64,000 bases of DNA. Source: Viscum album (Eukaryota > Streptophyta > Magnoliopsida > Santalales > Viscaceae). The translations under genes and the position numbers were made by a program. The notes below the pieces were generated by a model, which searched no databases, was not told where the DNA came from, and saw only the letters and a program-made list of their open reading frames with translations. Shown in pieces: positions 23,247 to 36,287 of this stretch (the first letter of the stretch is position 1; each line of letters begins with the position of its first letter). The stretch spans positions 1,364,001 through 1,428,000 of the forward strand of contig CAUJRU010000136.1 in the NCBI GenBank assembly GCA_963277665.1, read 5' to 3'.

Positions 23247-24380
23247 TAGTGTGACTATTTTTTTTTTGTAAAATGATTTTATTGATCAATAATAAGTTGA
23301 TTTGGGTTCTTATTTCATATCAAAAGAATACCCTTGGTATAGGAAAATGATTTGGTGATTAAGTGATAAATGTTATTTTGGAAGATGTTCTCTTTGTTGG
23401 GAACACTATATGCCCAAGGAAAATAGAATACTATGGGGTTTCATTTGTGGAGTAATGATAGATTTTTATCTACGTTTTTATTGTGGATTTATAGTGATTT
23501 GGGTTATTTATGGAAATGATTAACCTATAATAGAGAATATGTGATTAGGTTAGTTACTTTTGAGTATGTGACTTTAAGAGTATCTGATGTCATTTGGAGA
23601 TACAATTTAACATGGGAGACTACATAATCAAATTCTTCTATGTTTTCGGTTTCAATATTAGTTTGGATTATATTAAAGGATTTTAAGGACAATTGGTTAT
23701 TGAATGGTATCTATTTAACTTTGGGGTATTGTTGGTTTAATTTTAGAAATTAAGATTAGTACATATTTATCTCAATGAATATCCTTTTGGGGGATCATTA
23801 GATCATTCACTGACCATTTTGGTTTTGATTAATCTTCAAAGACAATGTAAATATATGGTTTATCCTTCATGGATCATGTGATTCTATAGAAGTTTATTCT
23901 ATCTCTTCCAGTGTGACCAAGTCTTCTTGAATACTAATCGTTTAAAAAAAATGAGTTAGTGGTGGAAATTTATTAAAGAATGAAAATCTACTTAAAATGT
24001 AAGTATATCTCATAATGTTCTTAGTCAATATCATAAATGAATTACTCTTCCTTATGTAATGTAACTTAAAAAAAATGTTGTCCGTTTACTTTCCTACTAG
24101 GAGACTAATGGTCATTTGTCCCAACACAAGTTTGTGGTTTTCTCATTGTTAACTTTCTCCTGATCATGATTTCTATCCCTCTCCATCAGAACTTGACACT
24201 TAGTTTATCATCCATATCCATGTTTTCTTACATGGAATCCTAGTATGGGTTATCTTGGATGACCCTTATACCTCTCTTTCTTTCTTTTAAAGTGATAGTT
24301 TTATTGACTCTTTTTCCGATGTGGGACTTTCCATTATATTCCCAAGCAAAATTTTAAAAATTGCGAGGACGCAATTTATT

Positions 24381-24394
24381 GAAGGAGGGGAGAA
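24381..24394 (+). other. Polypurine tract of N2
   Basis: GAAGGAGGGGAGAA immediately before the LTR start at 24395. Confidence 0.8.
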
Positions 24395-25968
24395 TGTAAC
24401 ACCCCAATCTTCCTCGGTATGTTTCCTTTCGAATAATGCAATGACGTGCATTGTACGCAACTTCGAGATTTTAACACACCACAACCAATCAAACTAGCCG
24501 TTATGAATAGTAATACCTACTTTTAGAAATTATATATATTTTATATTTCAAAATGGACTTCATTTTTGGATTCGGAATATCGAATTTAGCCTAAGGTGAA
24601 ATTTTGGTACTTTTCGGATAACTTTCATATTTTGGTGAATAGTGAAAATTACTTAAAAACAACTTTTTTAATCAAAATAATTAATAGTGATAAATTGTGA
24701 ATTCGAGTGGTTTTAAAGTATATTTAGAATATATTTTTACCATTTAATATAATATTGGTCATTGGACATAATTTTACAATTAAACCGAACATAAACAAGT
24801 GTCAATCTTTTGATAGTTATTATCTCTTAAAAACACGCTTTTTGTTTTGACAGCGGGAATTAATTTTAAATTAATTTCTGCCACTTCTGTGTTTTGAATT
24901 TAGAAAAATGGATTCCATATTTGGAATCAGGATGTCCAAATTGTGTAAATAGGTAACTTTTATTTTTAGACATTTTGAATAATTACTGCGGTAAATATTT
25001 TATTTACCATGGTTAAGGGTAAATCCGGTAAATAAGGGTTAAAAAAATAATATTATAATAATACTAAATTACCCTAAAATGTGTCTTAACCCTATTGGTT
25101 GATACATGGTCGACCATGGGCATCTTTGGGTCAATTTTAGGGCCCCATGGATCCACTTGTAAGTGATAATGACACTTTATATTAATTAAGTTAAAATGAA
25201 TACAAAATGACACAAGCATATATCTTTTAGAAAAACAATTGTTACATAGGGTTATATATGCTGGATTTTAGATTATAAATATTCATTAGAAAGCTAAAAT
25301 GATTTCCTACATAATTATATTTTATTTATAATTTTTTGACATTAAATAATTTATTTTATTTATGACACAATGATGATGCAGTAATTACTAAAATAGTAAA
25401 AAATTAACATAATTGATATTATAAATACCCAAATAATTATAATATGAAACTTTTAATGAATTAAACAAATTTTCTAGGATAATATGATATATTAGGATTG
25501 ATTTATTTGACTTTTTTCGAAGTAATCAATCTGTTATGAGTTTCACAAAAATCAACCAGTGAATAGTGTCAAAATTGACATAAAAGAGTTCTTAAAACAA
25601 ATATTATATTATTAATTGATATTAAATTCCTAAAAATCTAAGGTTCGGCCAAGAGACTTATATTATGATAGTTTAATCATTAATGGACCACTTGGGGGTC
25701 TTTTGGATGTATATTGTAAGTTTATTAACCATATTATATAAAAATACAAAGAGACATTGTAAAAGTGAAACTAATTAACTTAGAGTTAATACTTAAAGAT
25801 AAGGTTAATATAAGTACCCAAACCTGTCTAAATTCTATTGGATGAGTTGTTTTAGACCTATCCCCACCTCAACCTTTGAATAGTCAACTTTGGAGCCATT
25901 GGAAACCGAATATGAATTGATTATAAATTAATATTTCTAGCTTTTCCAAAGGTGCCCCTCACCCCTCT

Positions 25969-25976
25969 TATAAAAG
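25969..25976 (+). promoter_or_regulatory. LTR TATA box
   Basis: TATAAAAG in the alpha context, about 1.57 kb after the LTR start. The predicted transcript would begin near 26000. Confidence 0.6.
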
Positions 25977-26145
25977 GGCACTCCTCCTTCTCATTTCTTC
26001 ACACCTCTCAAGCCACTTGGCTCGTCCAAACTCTGCCCAAATAAGCTCCCCACATCCCTCTCCTCCTCCTTGAAGCTTCCCCTTAGGCAGAAAGCATTTC
26101 AACAAGTCCTTTGGTTCCAACCAAAGTGAGTTACCTAAATTAAAG

Positions 26146-27034
26146 GTAACGATTTCTCTTAAATTATTTTCATTTATTTTGCTTCTTCAACCCCCAAACT
26201 CTTTTTATTTCCCTTATTTTGTAACAACACCAGTATCCTCAATATACTAGTATGTTGTTATAAGAAGTATTCAAACTACACATACACACAACTCCATCTA
26301 ATGGATGATGAACATAATGTTTCTGTGGATGGGAAACTAACGCCTCACGAAACGATGATTGTTCAAAAACATCTTACCGCCTCTCATGGTGGCCATTATG
26401 ATGGCACTGTAATTAAATATGATATTAATGATATATATTTTATATATAAGCTTCTGTAATTCCATTTTATTTCATACCATTATTCGTTTCATGTCATATA
26501 TACATACGATAATTTCATTTGAGGAAGTGCGGACTACCGCCCCCTTAAAATGATATGACTCGTTCATACCACACATGGAACGTATAAAGGATGGTGTAAA
26601 TGAACTTAAGTAACATATATAAAATATTATATTATACTGGAATAGTAATATACCTATGTATAATTTGGATTCGATTCTTTTAAAATAAAAATTAAATGGA
26701 AGTAGCGTTCGTGCGTACGTACGGACTACCGTCTCCACGAACGCGATGAGATTCATTCTCCATCGTATCCATTCAAGTATAATTATCATTTGATGATTTA
26801 AAAATGATGTTTAAGAACTTGATACCATTCTGGATATGAATAATATACATCCCATTAATAACGAATATGTCTCACATAACAAAGAATATAAAGTAAAATG
26901 AACCCGTTAACACCCGAAATGACGATAATTCTAAAATATTATTAACAAATCAATGATAAAAGATCATATATGATATCATATTAAAGTAAATGATTCTTTT
27001 ATTATTCAATAACAATTATTTCACCATTATACAG
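26146..27034 (+). other. Leader intron in the LTR, 889 bp
   Basis: AAAG|GTAACGATTTC .. CCATTATACAG|GAGG. It begins about 170 bases after the TATA box, so it lies in the transcribed leader. It contains the hairpin at 26705-26744 and a shortened second copy around 26526-26545 that lacks GTACGTAC. Confidence 0.75.
26705..26744 (+). other. Intronic GTACGTAC hairpin
   Basis: Arms GCGTTCGTG / CACGAACGC, inner stem ACGG-ACTA-CCGT. It is the sense-strand version of 8738-8777. Confidence 0.6.
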
Positions 27035-30000
27035 GAGGTAAACCTACCATCGACCAAGGAAAAAGTACAATGTAAGGGTTTTCTTATCTCACTTTTAATT
27101 CCGTGAGAATTCCATTGATCACCACTTAATTATTGCATGTGGTGTATGTGTACTGCCCATGATCGTATTCATTGTGTAATATACTTTAATTTATGGGTAT
27201 TTACATCATCATGGTATGATACTTCTTTCATGGGTGTATGTTTCGTAAGTTACCTAATCGATAAGGGAATTTGAGATTTCAATTTCCACTCATTTGGCTT
27301 TACACATATTTCATTGATTATATTACCCCAAGATTATGTGTGGAATCACTATTCATTTGATTATGTCATAATTTCCACTCCCCTTCCTGTGGATAGAAGT
27401 TTGGTACACATAATCACTCCATTGGTAATTCTCAAGTCATTGATATGAATCTGATAAGAGTAATTTTAACTCATTCTCCATTTGTTGAGTTAAACATCCA
27501 ATTCGTTGGTATTGTTTTTACAAGAATTTGTGTGAATGTCCATTGATTGTTTTACACTGAATATCCAATCATATTTAGTGTATTTATATTTGTCACACAT
27601 AATTATGTCATTGATTTATCCTTAACCTAAGGATACAACCTTTTTGAGAAATTTCATCTCAATTTACATTCCATTGAGACTTCTTTGATGATATACACCA
27701 AATCACTTTTATGTGGTGTATATAATGTACTTTGACATAGTATATCATGAATTCCTTTATTCTCATGATATTACAATGTTTTGATTACCTCAATTATTTG
27801 TATTCAAGTGTCTCTCTTTTGGTTAGAAACTCTAACCAAAATACCATTTTAAAATGTTTTAAAGAATTATTCTTCTAAATCATGCTTATTAATGTCCATA
27901 TTTTAAAAATGGTTTTAGGTATTTATTTATATGGACATTAAAGTTTTAAAATTAAAACTCCTTTTAAAAGTTTCAAAGTGGTATGGGACACTTTGATTCA
28001 AAAATCTATTTTTAAATGGATTCTTGACAAATAGTGTGACTTTTAAATGTTTTCAAGAAAAGGGGGATATTTCTCTCAAATAGTTTTGATGATTATTTTC
28101 ATCTATGTCAACATCCTTCATTATTCATGATTGAGGTTAATGTGATACAATACAATCTTCCATATTGTATCAAATGAGTTATATTTGACTGTGGATGTTC
28201 TATTTTTATACCATTCATGGTTTGTGGTTAAAGTATTGACATTTCGTATGCCAGTTTTAATACGAATGTTTATTTTATGCTTAATCCTATTCATATGGGA
28301 ATGCATTGGACTTAATAAGTGACGGGTGGAGCCCGATATAGCTCCTCGATGCATCGGTAGGTCTCATGAGACAAACTAGTGTCTTGGCACAAGGCCTTGG
28401 CAAAATCTTATTTGTAGTCTTGGCACGAGGCCTTGGCTATGTGGTTATGATAGTCTGGCATTATGCATTCCATCATTATGAAAGTGGTTATTGATATTGC
28501 ATGTGATCATTAGACTAGTAGAATATCCATGTGAGTAAGTAAATGGCATTATTTCATTTTACCTTTGCCATTTTATGCTGAAGTTCAAGTTTAAAAGGCT
28601 TTTGTTTTAGTTATAAATTGCCTTAAGTGTTTATGCTTATTTATGAAAGCTTCTGCTATAATGTTATCCTTACTGAGCATCCGAGCTCACCCCTTTCAAT
28701 GTTTTATTTTTTTCCAGGATTATGAAGAAGTAATTTATGAATGACCTGCAGGGATAGTATGAGGGGATATGAAGACAAGATGTTTTTTTTATGATATAAT
28801 GTAAAAATTTATGGATGTATCTAGTTATTCCAAGGCTACTAAACTAATCGGTCTTTCGAGACTTGATCTTTCCCATGATCATGCCAATGTTATGTAATTA
28901 ATGCACCGACTCTGGGTAGCTGGGAACTGTAACGCCCCGACCCCAGCTACCCAGAGTCGGTGCATTAATTACATAACATTGGCATGATCATGAGAAAGAT
29001 CAAGTCTCGAAAGACCGATTAGTTTAGTAGCCTTGGAATAACTAGATACATCCATAAATTTTTACATTATATCATAAAAAAAACATCTTGTCTTCATATC
29101 CCCTTATACTATCCCTGCAGGTCATTCATAAATTACTTCTTCATAATCCTGAAAAAAAATAAAACATTGAAAGGGGTGAGCTCGGATGCTCAGTAAGGAT
29201 AACATTATAGCAGAAGCTTTCATAAATAAGCATAAACACTTAAGGCAATTTATAACTAAAACAAAAGCCTTTTAAACTTGAACTTCAGCATAAAATGGCA
29301 AAGGTAAAATGAAATAATGCCATTTACTTACTCACATGGATATTCTACTAGTCGAATGATCACATGCAATATCAATAACCACTTTCATAATGATGGAATG
29401 CATAATGCCATACTATCATAACCACATAGCCAAGGCCTCGTGCCAAGACTACAAATAAGTTTTTGCCAAGGCCTTGTGCCAAGACACTAGTTTGTCTCAT
29501 GAGACCTACCGATGCATCGAGGAGCTATAGCGGGCTCCACCCGTCACTTATTAAGTCAAATGCATTCCTCATATGAATAGGTTTAAGCATAAAATAAACA
29601 TTCGTATTAAAACTGGCATACGAAATGTCAATACTTTAACCACAAACCATGAATGGTATAAAAATAGAACATCCACAGTCAAATATAACTCATTTGATAC
29701 AATATGGAAGATTGTATTGTATCACATTAACCTCAATCATGAATAATGAAGGATGTTGACATAGATGAAAATAATCATCAAAACTATTTGAGAGAAATAT
29801 CCCCCTTTTCTTGAAAACATTTAAAAGTCACACTATTTGTCAAGAAGCCATTTAAAAATAGATTTTTGAATCAAAGTGTCCCATACCACTTTGAAACTTT
29901 TAAAAGGAGTTTTAATTTTAAAACTTTAATGTCCATATAAATAAATCCCTAAAACCATTTTTAAAATATGGACATTAATAAGCATGATTTAGAAGAATAA

Positions 30001-30832
30001 TTCTTTAAAACATTTTAAAATGGTATTTTGGTTAGAGTTTCTAACCAAAAGAGAGACACTTGAATACAAATAATTGAGGTAATCAAAACATTGTAATATC
30101 ATGAGAATAAACGAATTCATGATATACTATGTCAAAGTACATTATATACACCACATAAAAGTGATTTGGTGTATATCATCAAAAAAGTCTCAATGGAATG
30201 TAAATTGAGATGAAATTTCTCAAAAAGGTTGTATCCTTAGGTTAAGGATAAATCAATGACATAATTATGTGTGACAAATATAAATACACTAAATATGATT
30301 GGATATTCAGTGTAAAACAATCAAATGACATTCACACATATTCTTGTAAAAACAATACCAACGAATTGGATGTTTAACTCAACAAATGGAGAATGAGTTA
30401 AAATTACTCTTATCAAATTCATATCAATGACTTGAGAATTACCAATGGAGTGATTATGTGTACCAAACTTCTATCCACAGGAAGGGGAGTGGAAATTATG
30501 ACATAATCAAATGAATAGTGATTCCACACATAATCTTGGGGTAATATAATCAATGAAATATGTGTAAAGCCAAATGAGTGGAAATTGAAATCTCAAATTC
30601 CCTTATCGATTAGGTAACTTACGAAACATACACCCATGAAAGAAGTATCATACCATGATGATGTAAATACCCATAAATTAAAGTATATTACACAATGAAT
30701 ACGATCATGGGAAGTACACATACACCACATGCAATAATTAAGTGGTGATCAATGGAATTCTCACGGAATTAAAAGTGAGATAAGAAAACCCTTACATTGT
30801 ACTTTTTCCTTGGTCGATGGTAGGTTTACCTC

Positions 30833-31721
30833 CTGTATAATGGTGAAATAATTGTTATTGAATAATAAAAGAATCATTTACTTTAATATGATATCATATA
30901 TGATCTTTTATCATTGATTTGTTAATAATATTTTAGAATTATCGTCATTTCGGGTGTTAACGGGTTCATTTTACTTTATATTCTTTGTTATGTGAGACAT
31001 ATTCGTTATTAATGGGATGTATATTATTCATATCCAGAATGGTATCAAGTTCTTAAACATCATTTTTAAATCATCAAATGATAATTATACTTGAATGGAT
31101 ACGATGGAGAATGAATCTCATCGCGTTCGTGGAGACGGTAGTCCGTACGTACGCACGAACGCTACTTCCATTTAATTTTTATTTTAAAAGAATCGAATCC
31201 AAATTATACATAGGTATATTAATATTCCAGTATAATATAATATTTTATATATGTTACTTAAGTTCATTTACACCATCCTTTATACGTTCCATGTGTGGTA
31301 TGAACGAGTCATATCATTTTAAGGGGGCGGTAGTCCGCACTTCCTCAAATGAAATTATCGTATGTATATACAACATGAAACGAATAATGGTATGAAATAA
31401 AATGGAATTACAGAAGCTTATATATAAAATATATATCATTAATATCATATTTAATTACAGTTCCATCCTAATGGCCACCATGAGAGGTGGTAAGATGTAT
31501 TTGAACAATCATCGTTTCGTGAGGCGTTAGTTTGCCATCCACAGAAACATTATGTTCATCATCCATTAGATGTTGTTGTGTGAATGTGTAGTTTGAATCC
31601 TTATTATAACAACATCCTAGTATATTGAGGATACTGTTGTTGTTACAAAAGAAGGGAAATAAAAAGATTTTGGGGGTTGGAGAAGCAAAATAAATGAAAA
31701 TACTTTAAGAGAAATTGTTAC
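30833..31721 (-). other. Leader intron in the LTR, 889 bp
   Basis: It has the same donor (AAAG|GTAACAATTTC) and acceptor (ATACAG|GAGG) as 8448-9336. Confidence 0.72.
31123..31162 (-). other. Intronic GTACGTAC hairpin
   Basis: Perfect 9-bp arms GCGTTCGTG and CACGAACGC around the conserved core. Confidence 0.6.
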
Positions 31722-31889
31722 CTTTAATTTAGGTAACTCACTTTGGTTGGAACCAAAGGACTTCTTGAAATGCTTTCTGCCTAAGGGGAAGCTTCAAGGA
31801 GGAGGAGAGGGATGTGGGGAGCTTAGTTGTGCAGAGTTTGGACGAGCCAAGTGGCTTGAGAGGTGTGAGGAATGAGTAGAAGTGGTCTC

Positions 31890-31897
31890 CTTTTATA
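31890..31897 (-). promoter_or_regulatory. LTR TATA box, beta-type promoter
   Basis: TATAAAAG on the minus strand in the beta context shared with 9505, 54750 and 58515. Confidence 0.55.
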
Positions 31898-34870
31898 AGG
31901 GTGAGGAGGGGCTCTTTAGGAAAGAGTGAAAGTATTACTTTATAATATAATTATATTCGGTTTATAATGGTCCAAAAATCATTGAGGTCGAAGATAAGAT
32001 GACTCATATTCTAAATAACATCAACCAATAATAATTGGACAGGTTTTAGATAATATTTTAATCATTATAATCTTATTTATTTAAATGATTTATTAATGAG
32101 GTAAACGTTGCATCATTATTGTGTCATTAATAATTTAAATTATTTGATGTCTAAAAATTATAAATAAAATATCATTATGTAGGAAATCTTTTTATCTTTG
32201 TAATGAATATTTATAATCTAAAATCAAACATGTATAACCCTATGTAAAAATTGTTCTTCTAAAAGATGTAAGCTTATGCCATTTTTATTTTTATTTTAAC
32301 TTTATTAATATAATGTGTCATTATCACTTACAAGTGGATCCATGGGGTCCCAAAACAGACCCAAAGATGCCCATGGTCGACCATGTATCAACCAATAGGG
32401 TTAAGACACGTTTTAGGGTAATTTAGTATTATTATAATATTATTTTTTAACCCTTATTTACCGGATTTACCCTTAACCATGGTAAATAAAATATTTACCG
32501 CGGTAATTATTCAAAATGTCTAAAAATAAAAGTTACCTATTTACACAATTTGAACATCCTGATTCCAAATATGGAATCCATTTTTCTAAATTCAAAACAC
32601 AGAAGTGGCAGAAATTAATTTAAAATTAATTCCCGCTGTCAAAACAAAAAGCGTGTTTTTAAGAGATAATAACTATCAAAAGATTGACACTTTTTTATGT
32701 TCGGTTTAATTGTAAAATTATGTCCAATGACCAAAATTATATTAAATGGTAAAAATATATTCTAAATATACTTTAAAACCACTCAAATTCATAATTTATC
32801 ACTATTAATTATTTTGATTAAAAAAGTTGTTTTTAATTAAAATTTAGTAATTTTTACTATTCATCAAAATATGAAAGTTATCCGAAAAGTACCAAAATTT
32901 CACCTTAGGCTAAATTTGATATTCCGAATCCAAAAATGAAGTACATTTTGAAATATAAAATATATATAATTTCAAAAATTAAGTATTACTATTCATAACG
33001 GCTAGTTTGATCGGTTGTGGTGTGTGTTAAAACTCGAAGTTGCGTACAACACACGCTACTGTTTTATTCAAAGGAAAGCGTACCGTGGAAGCTTGGAATG
33101 TTTTATTTTAAATTTTTTGATGTCCCCATTTAGTCAAAAGGTTTAAAATATTGTATCTAAAAAGGGTTCACTATTAAAATTTGGTAAAAGTGCAATATTG
33201 AAAATGAATTTGTTCTTACATTATGTCTAAGAAACTCATAATATGGATTCTAAAATTATAAGGATTATATAAAGTTTAAAATTTAGTTAACACTATTCAT
33301 AACCTCTTTTGAACAGCCTGTTTGGTAAGTCATGGTGCGATTGAACTTGGTGTTGCGTGTAGTGAAAGTTATTGAATTATTTTGAAGAAATAACACACTA
33401 TAAAATCTTGGGGTGTTACATTCTCCCCTCCTTCAATAAATTGCGTCCTCGAAATTTGAAATTGTTCTTGAAAAATAAAAGGTTGAAAATAGAAAATATA
33501 TTTGTGGGAAAACCCACATCGGAAATTGGTTTACTAAAATTTAGTCTTAATATGAGGAAAAGAGAAATGAAAGGGTCACCACCAAATTATGATCTCGATT
33601 AGGAGAACATTGGTGGAAATTAGAGACATATAATTGGAGGAAAAACATAAATATTTATAGGTAGAGGTTGAGGTCATCAATCACAAACAAGTATAAAATT
33701 GAGGTCCATAAACTCATCAATCTATGATGATTTGAAGTACCATCGGTTCAACAAAATATAGGGTATTGGGATCACACTTTTTTGACATTTCAAAATATCT
33801 TAGTTGAAATCCCACATCGAAAAATGAATTAATGAGGCCTCTATTTAAAATAAAGAGTGGAAAGTATGAAGATTACCGAAATTAACACATACTAGGGTTC
33901 CATGTAGGAAAATATGGATATGGAGGAGAAATCTAACCATCAATTATCTGATGGAGAGTGGTAGAGAACATGGCTATGAATAGGCCAACAATCCCAAAGC
34001 CATAAATTAGTGATGATTTAAGGTACCATCTAGGACAACATTTTTTTTAAAGTTACATTACATAAGGAAGAGGAATTCATTTATGACATTGACTAAGAAC
34101 ATTATGAGATATACTTAAATTTTAAGTAGATTTTCATTCTTTAATAAATTTTCACCACTAACTCAATTTTTTTTTTAAACGATGAGTATTCAAGAAGACT
34201 TGGTCACACTGGGAGAGCTAGAATAACTTCTATAGAATCACATGATCCATGCAGGATAAACCATATATTTACATTGTCTTTGAAGATTAATCAAAACCAA
34301 AATGGTTAGTGAATGATCTAATGATCCCCCAAAAGGATATTCATTGAGATAAATATGCACTAATCTTAATTTCTAAAATTAAACCAACAATACCCCAAAG
34401 TTAAATAGATACCATTCAATAACCAATTGTCCTTAAAATCCTTTAATATAATCCAAACTAATATTGAAACCCAAAACATAGAAGAATTTGATTATGTAGT
34501 CTCCCATGTTACATTGTATCTCCAAATTACATCAAATACTCTTAAAGTCACATACTTAAATGTAATCAACATCATCACATATTCTCTGTTATAGGTTAAT
34601 CATTTCCATAAATAACCCAAATCACTATAAATCAACAATAAAAATGTAGATAAAAATCCACCATTACTCTACAAATGAAACCTCATTGTATTATATTTTC
34701 CTTGGGCATATAGTGTTCCTAACAAAATGAACATCTTCCAAAATAACATTTATCACTTAATCACCAAATCATTTTCCTATACCAAGGGTATTCATTTGAT
34801 AAGACATAAGAACCCAAATCATCTTATTATTGATCAATAAAATCATTTAACAAAAAAATAGTCATACTAA

Positions 34871-34993
34871 CCAGGGACTTCACGTAGTCCAGTGGTAGGC
34901 GATAAATCCCAATCGCACTTTGGTTGTGGGTTCGATTCCCACAGCATTGTCCGACGCGACGGGTTGTCACACGGTCTACGTGTTGTCCTTTTT
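34871..34993 (+). mobile_element. tRNA-derived SINE-like unit inside N3
   Basis: A box TAGTCCAGTGGT, B box GGTTCGATTCC and a T-run end, at the same place and orientation relative to the element as in N1 and N2. Confidence 0.6.
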
Positions 34994-35329
34994 CAAAACT
35001 ATATTTTATAATATTACCAAAATGAGATAAATTCCTAAAAATAACATAATTTAACCACAAATGTTATATCATACTTTGCATTTTCATCCCAAATTATAAT
35101 AACTTATCATTTTCTCAAACCCCAATGATCATATAAAACCAAATGGTTATTTATACCTATATCCACAAGAGAAGAGACAATTCTTCCTCAAATATCATTC
35201 TCACATGGCAAACTGCGGGGTTACAAATACAAGAGAAAATTATTCCAATGTAAACCCATCAACAAGTAGTGATAATTTTTCTCCAACCATTTATTTCCAC
35301 ATAGCTTCTTCTTTGACCAAGAAAATATC

Positions 35330-35800
35330 CTATAGAATAGGACATTCACTCGGGTAATGGCCAGGTCCCCTACATTTACGGCAAATGACTGTAAATGGAC
35401 TCTTGGGACCATTTTTATCTTCTTCCATAGTACTCTTCATTTTTCTTCGGCAATTCTTCACTTTATGTCCTTCCTTCCCGCACGTAAAACATTTCGTTGT
35501 CGGATTGAGACACTTTCCTGGGTGTCTCTTTCCACAATTCCTGCATGATGAAAATTGATGTTTCTTTTCTCCATGGTCTCCATTGCTGGAGATCTTATCA
35601 TTTATCACCTTTCTCTTCCTTGTTGAGTCTGGGAGTTGGTTAATATATATGTTGTTGATCATATTTTTGGAAAACTGATTTGGCATAAAGATGATATCTT
35701 TTACGCCTATCAATATTCCATTTTGTTGCTCATTGCCACCACTGTTCCCAACTTGTACATCATTCTCAAAGTCACTATGACTTCCTTGGAATCCAGCCAT
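35330..35800 (-). CDS. NC-only Gag-like zinc-knuckle protein (N3 copy)
   Basis: This is the third open copy of the 156-aa protein. All zinc-ligand Cys and His residues of the three knuckles (86-97, 104-117, 140-153) are intact. Differences from the N2 copy are I37, H81 and P100, all outside the ligands. N3 belongs to a different subfamily (two-block 3' region), so retention of the frame here is the best hint that the protein is useful to the element. The copies are too similar by eye to separate selection from youth. Confidence 0.7.
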   Translation of the reverse strand: MAGFQGSHSDFENDVQVGNSGGNEQQNGILIGVKDIIFMPNQFSKNMINNIYINQLPDSTRKRKVINDKISSNGDHGEKKHQFSSCRNCGKRHPGKCLNPTTKCFTCGKEGHKVKNCRRKMKSTMEEDKNGPKSPFTVICRKCRGPGHYPSECPIL

Positions 35801-36273
35801 TGACTAAAACCAGAAAGCATTGTGTGAGTAATAGTAGTCGTAAAATCATTTAGAGATTAAAATGTCACCATATTCTCAATTTGAAACATATTAGGATTAA
35901 CCAAGGTCATTTACTCTCATCTTATGTATATATTACTTAAATCGGTTTGTAAAGAAAATGTAAATTATCCTAAGCATATCCCCCGGGAGTGTCGTAACCA
36001 AGAGTGCAGCAAGGCCCGTTGTCGTGCACCAGTTCCCGTTCGAGTCTAGCTCAAAGCGGTGTTTTCGGGTTTTACCCCTAGGTACATCTGTGCCAGAGCC
36101 GCCTCTACCTGCTCGTATCCAGACAGGGATGTATTGCTCGGAAAACTCACAAAATCTCTACAATACCAAAATTCTAGGAAGTTCTTTTATACTAATCCTC
36201 AAAGTTCATCTTAGGTCTACGTGCTCTAATCAGAGTTTATCTAAATCTAGCTACCAAGGTTTGTACTAAACTT

Positions 36274-36285
36274 CCTCTGATACCA
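36274..36285 (-). other. Primer binding site of N3
   Basis: TGGTATCAGAGG on the minus strand, two bases from the LTR end at 36288. Confidence 0.8.
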
Positions 36286-36287
36286 AC

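Larger units (their letters stand above)
21822..24394 (+). mobile_element. N2: internal region of a non-autonomous Tekay-type element
   Basis: The region is 2573 bp: primer site 21824-21835, leader to 22308, zinc-knuckle ORF 22309-22779, then non-coding 3' region with the antisense SINE-like unit 23123-23246, the box GCGAGGACGCAATTT near 24362 and the purine tract 24381-24394. No enzyme domain is visible. It is an inverted close copy of N1. The LTRs on either side differ: the left one is extended and intron-less, the right one has the short start and the intron. Confidence 0.85.
24395..28924 (+). mobile_element. 3' LTR of N2, last bases lost at palindrome centre
   Basis: It starts TGTAACACCCCAATC with the short U3 head. 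TATA box at 25969-25976; intron 26146-27034. It runs to ..GGTAGCTGGG at 28924, where about 14 terminal bases are missing. It is joined tail-to-tail to the LTR at 28928-33420 with only AAC between them. Confidence 0.85.
24395..33420. repeat. Large tail-to-tail LTR palindrome
   Basis: The arms of about 4.5 kb (24395-28924 plus, 28928-33420 minus) meet at 28925-28927. The AAC spacer is the complement of the GTT that follows an LTR end. Beyond the LTRs the symmetry continues into N2 (left) and N3 (right). The arms look nearly identical from the centre out to about 26000/31870. They then differ in promoter type, alpha on the left and beta on the right. Confidence 0.8.
28928..33420 (-). mobile_element. 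3' LTR of N3, complete, minus strand
   Basis: The LTR is 4493 bp, extended U3 start at 33420 and end ..TTACA at 28928. Beta-type TATA box at 31890-31897. Intron 30833-31721 (889 bp) with the hairpin at 31123-31162. It differs little in layout from the LTR at 6545-11036. Confidence 0.85.
33421..36287 (-). mobile_element. N3: internal region of a non-autonomous Tekay-type element
   Basis: The region is 2867 bp, 293 bp longer than N1. The extra length fits a duplicated block in the 3' non-coding part, with two CCCACATCG boxes near 33514 and 33810. In sense order: primer site 36274-36285, leader, zinc-knuckle ORF 35330-35800, SINE-like unit 34871-34993, purine tract 33421-33434. No enzyme domain is visible. 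The 5' LTR on its right was later split by the full Tekay element. Confidence 0.85.

Noticed and set aside
26705..26744. Self-cleaving ribozyme (hammerhead as in retrozymes)
   Set aside because: The CTGANGA and GAAA core elements are absent. Only the paired arms and an inner stem are visible.
31078..31395. A 105-aa open frame present in five LTRs (also 8693, 26472, 55252, 59017)
   Set aside because: It lies antisense to the LTR inside the leader intron and overlaps the hairpin. The copies are nearly identical DNA, so the open frame is expected by shared descent. No motif was recognised.
36024..36269. 81-aa frame opposite the gag leader in N1, N2 and N3
   Set aside because: It is a shadow in the conserved leader between primer site and gag, with no support beyond copy similarity.
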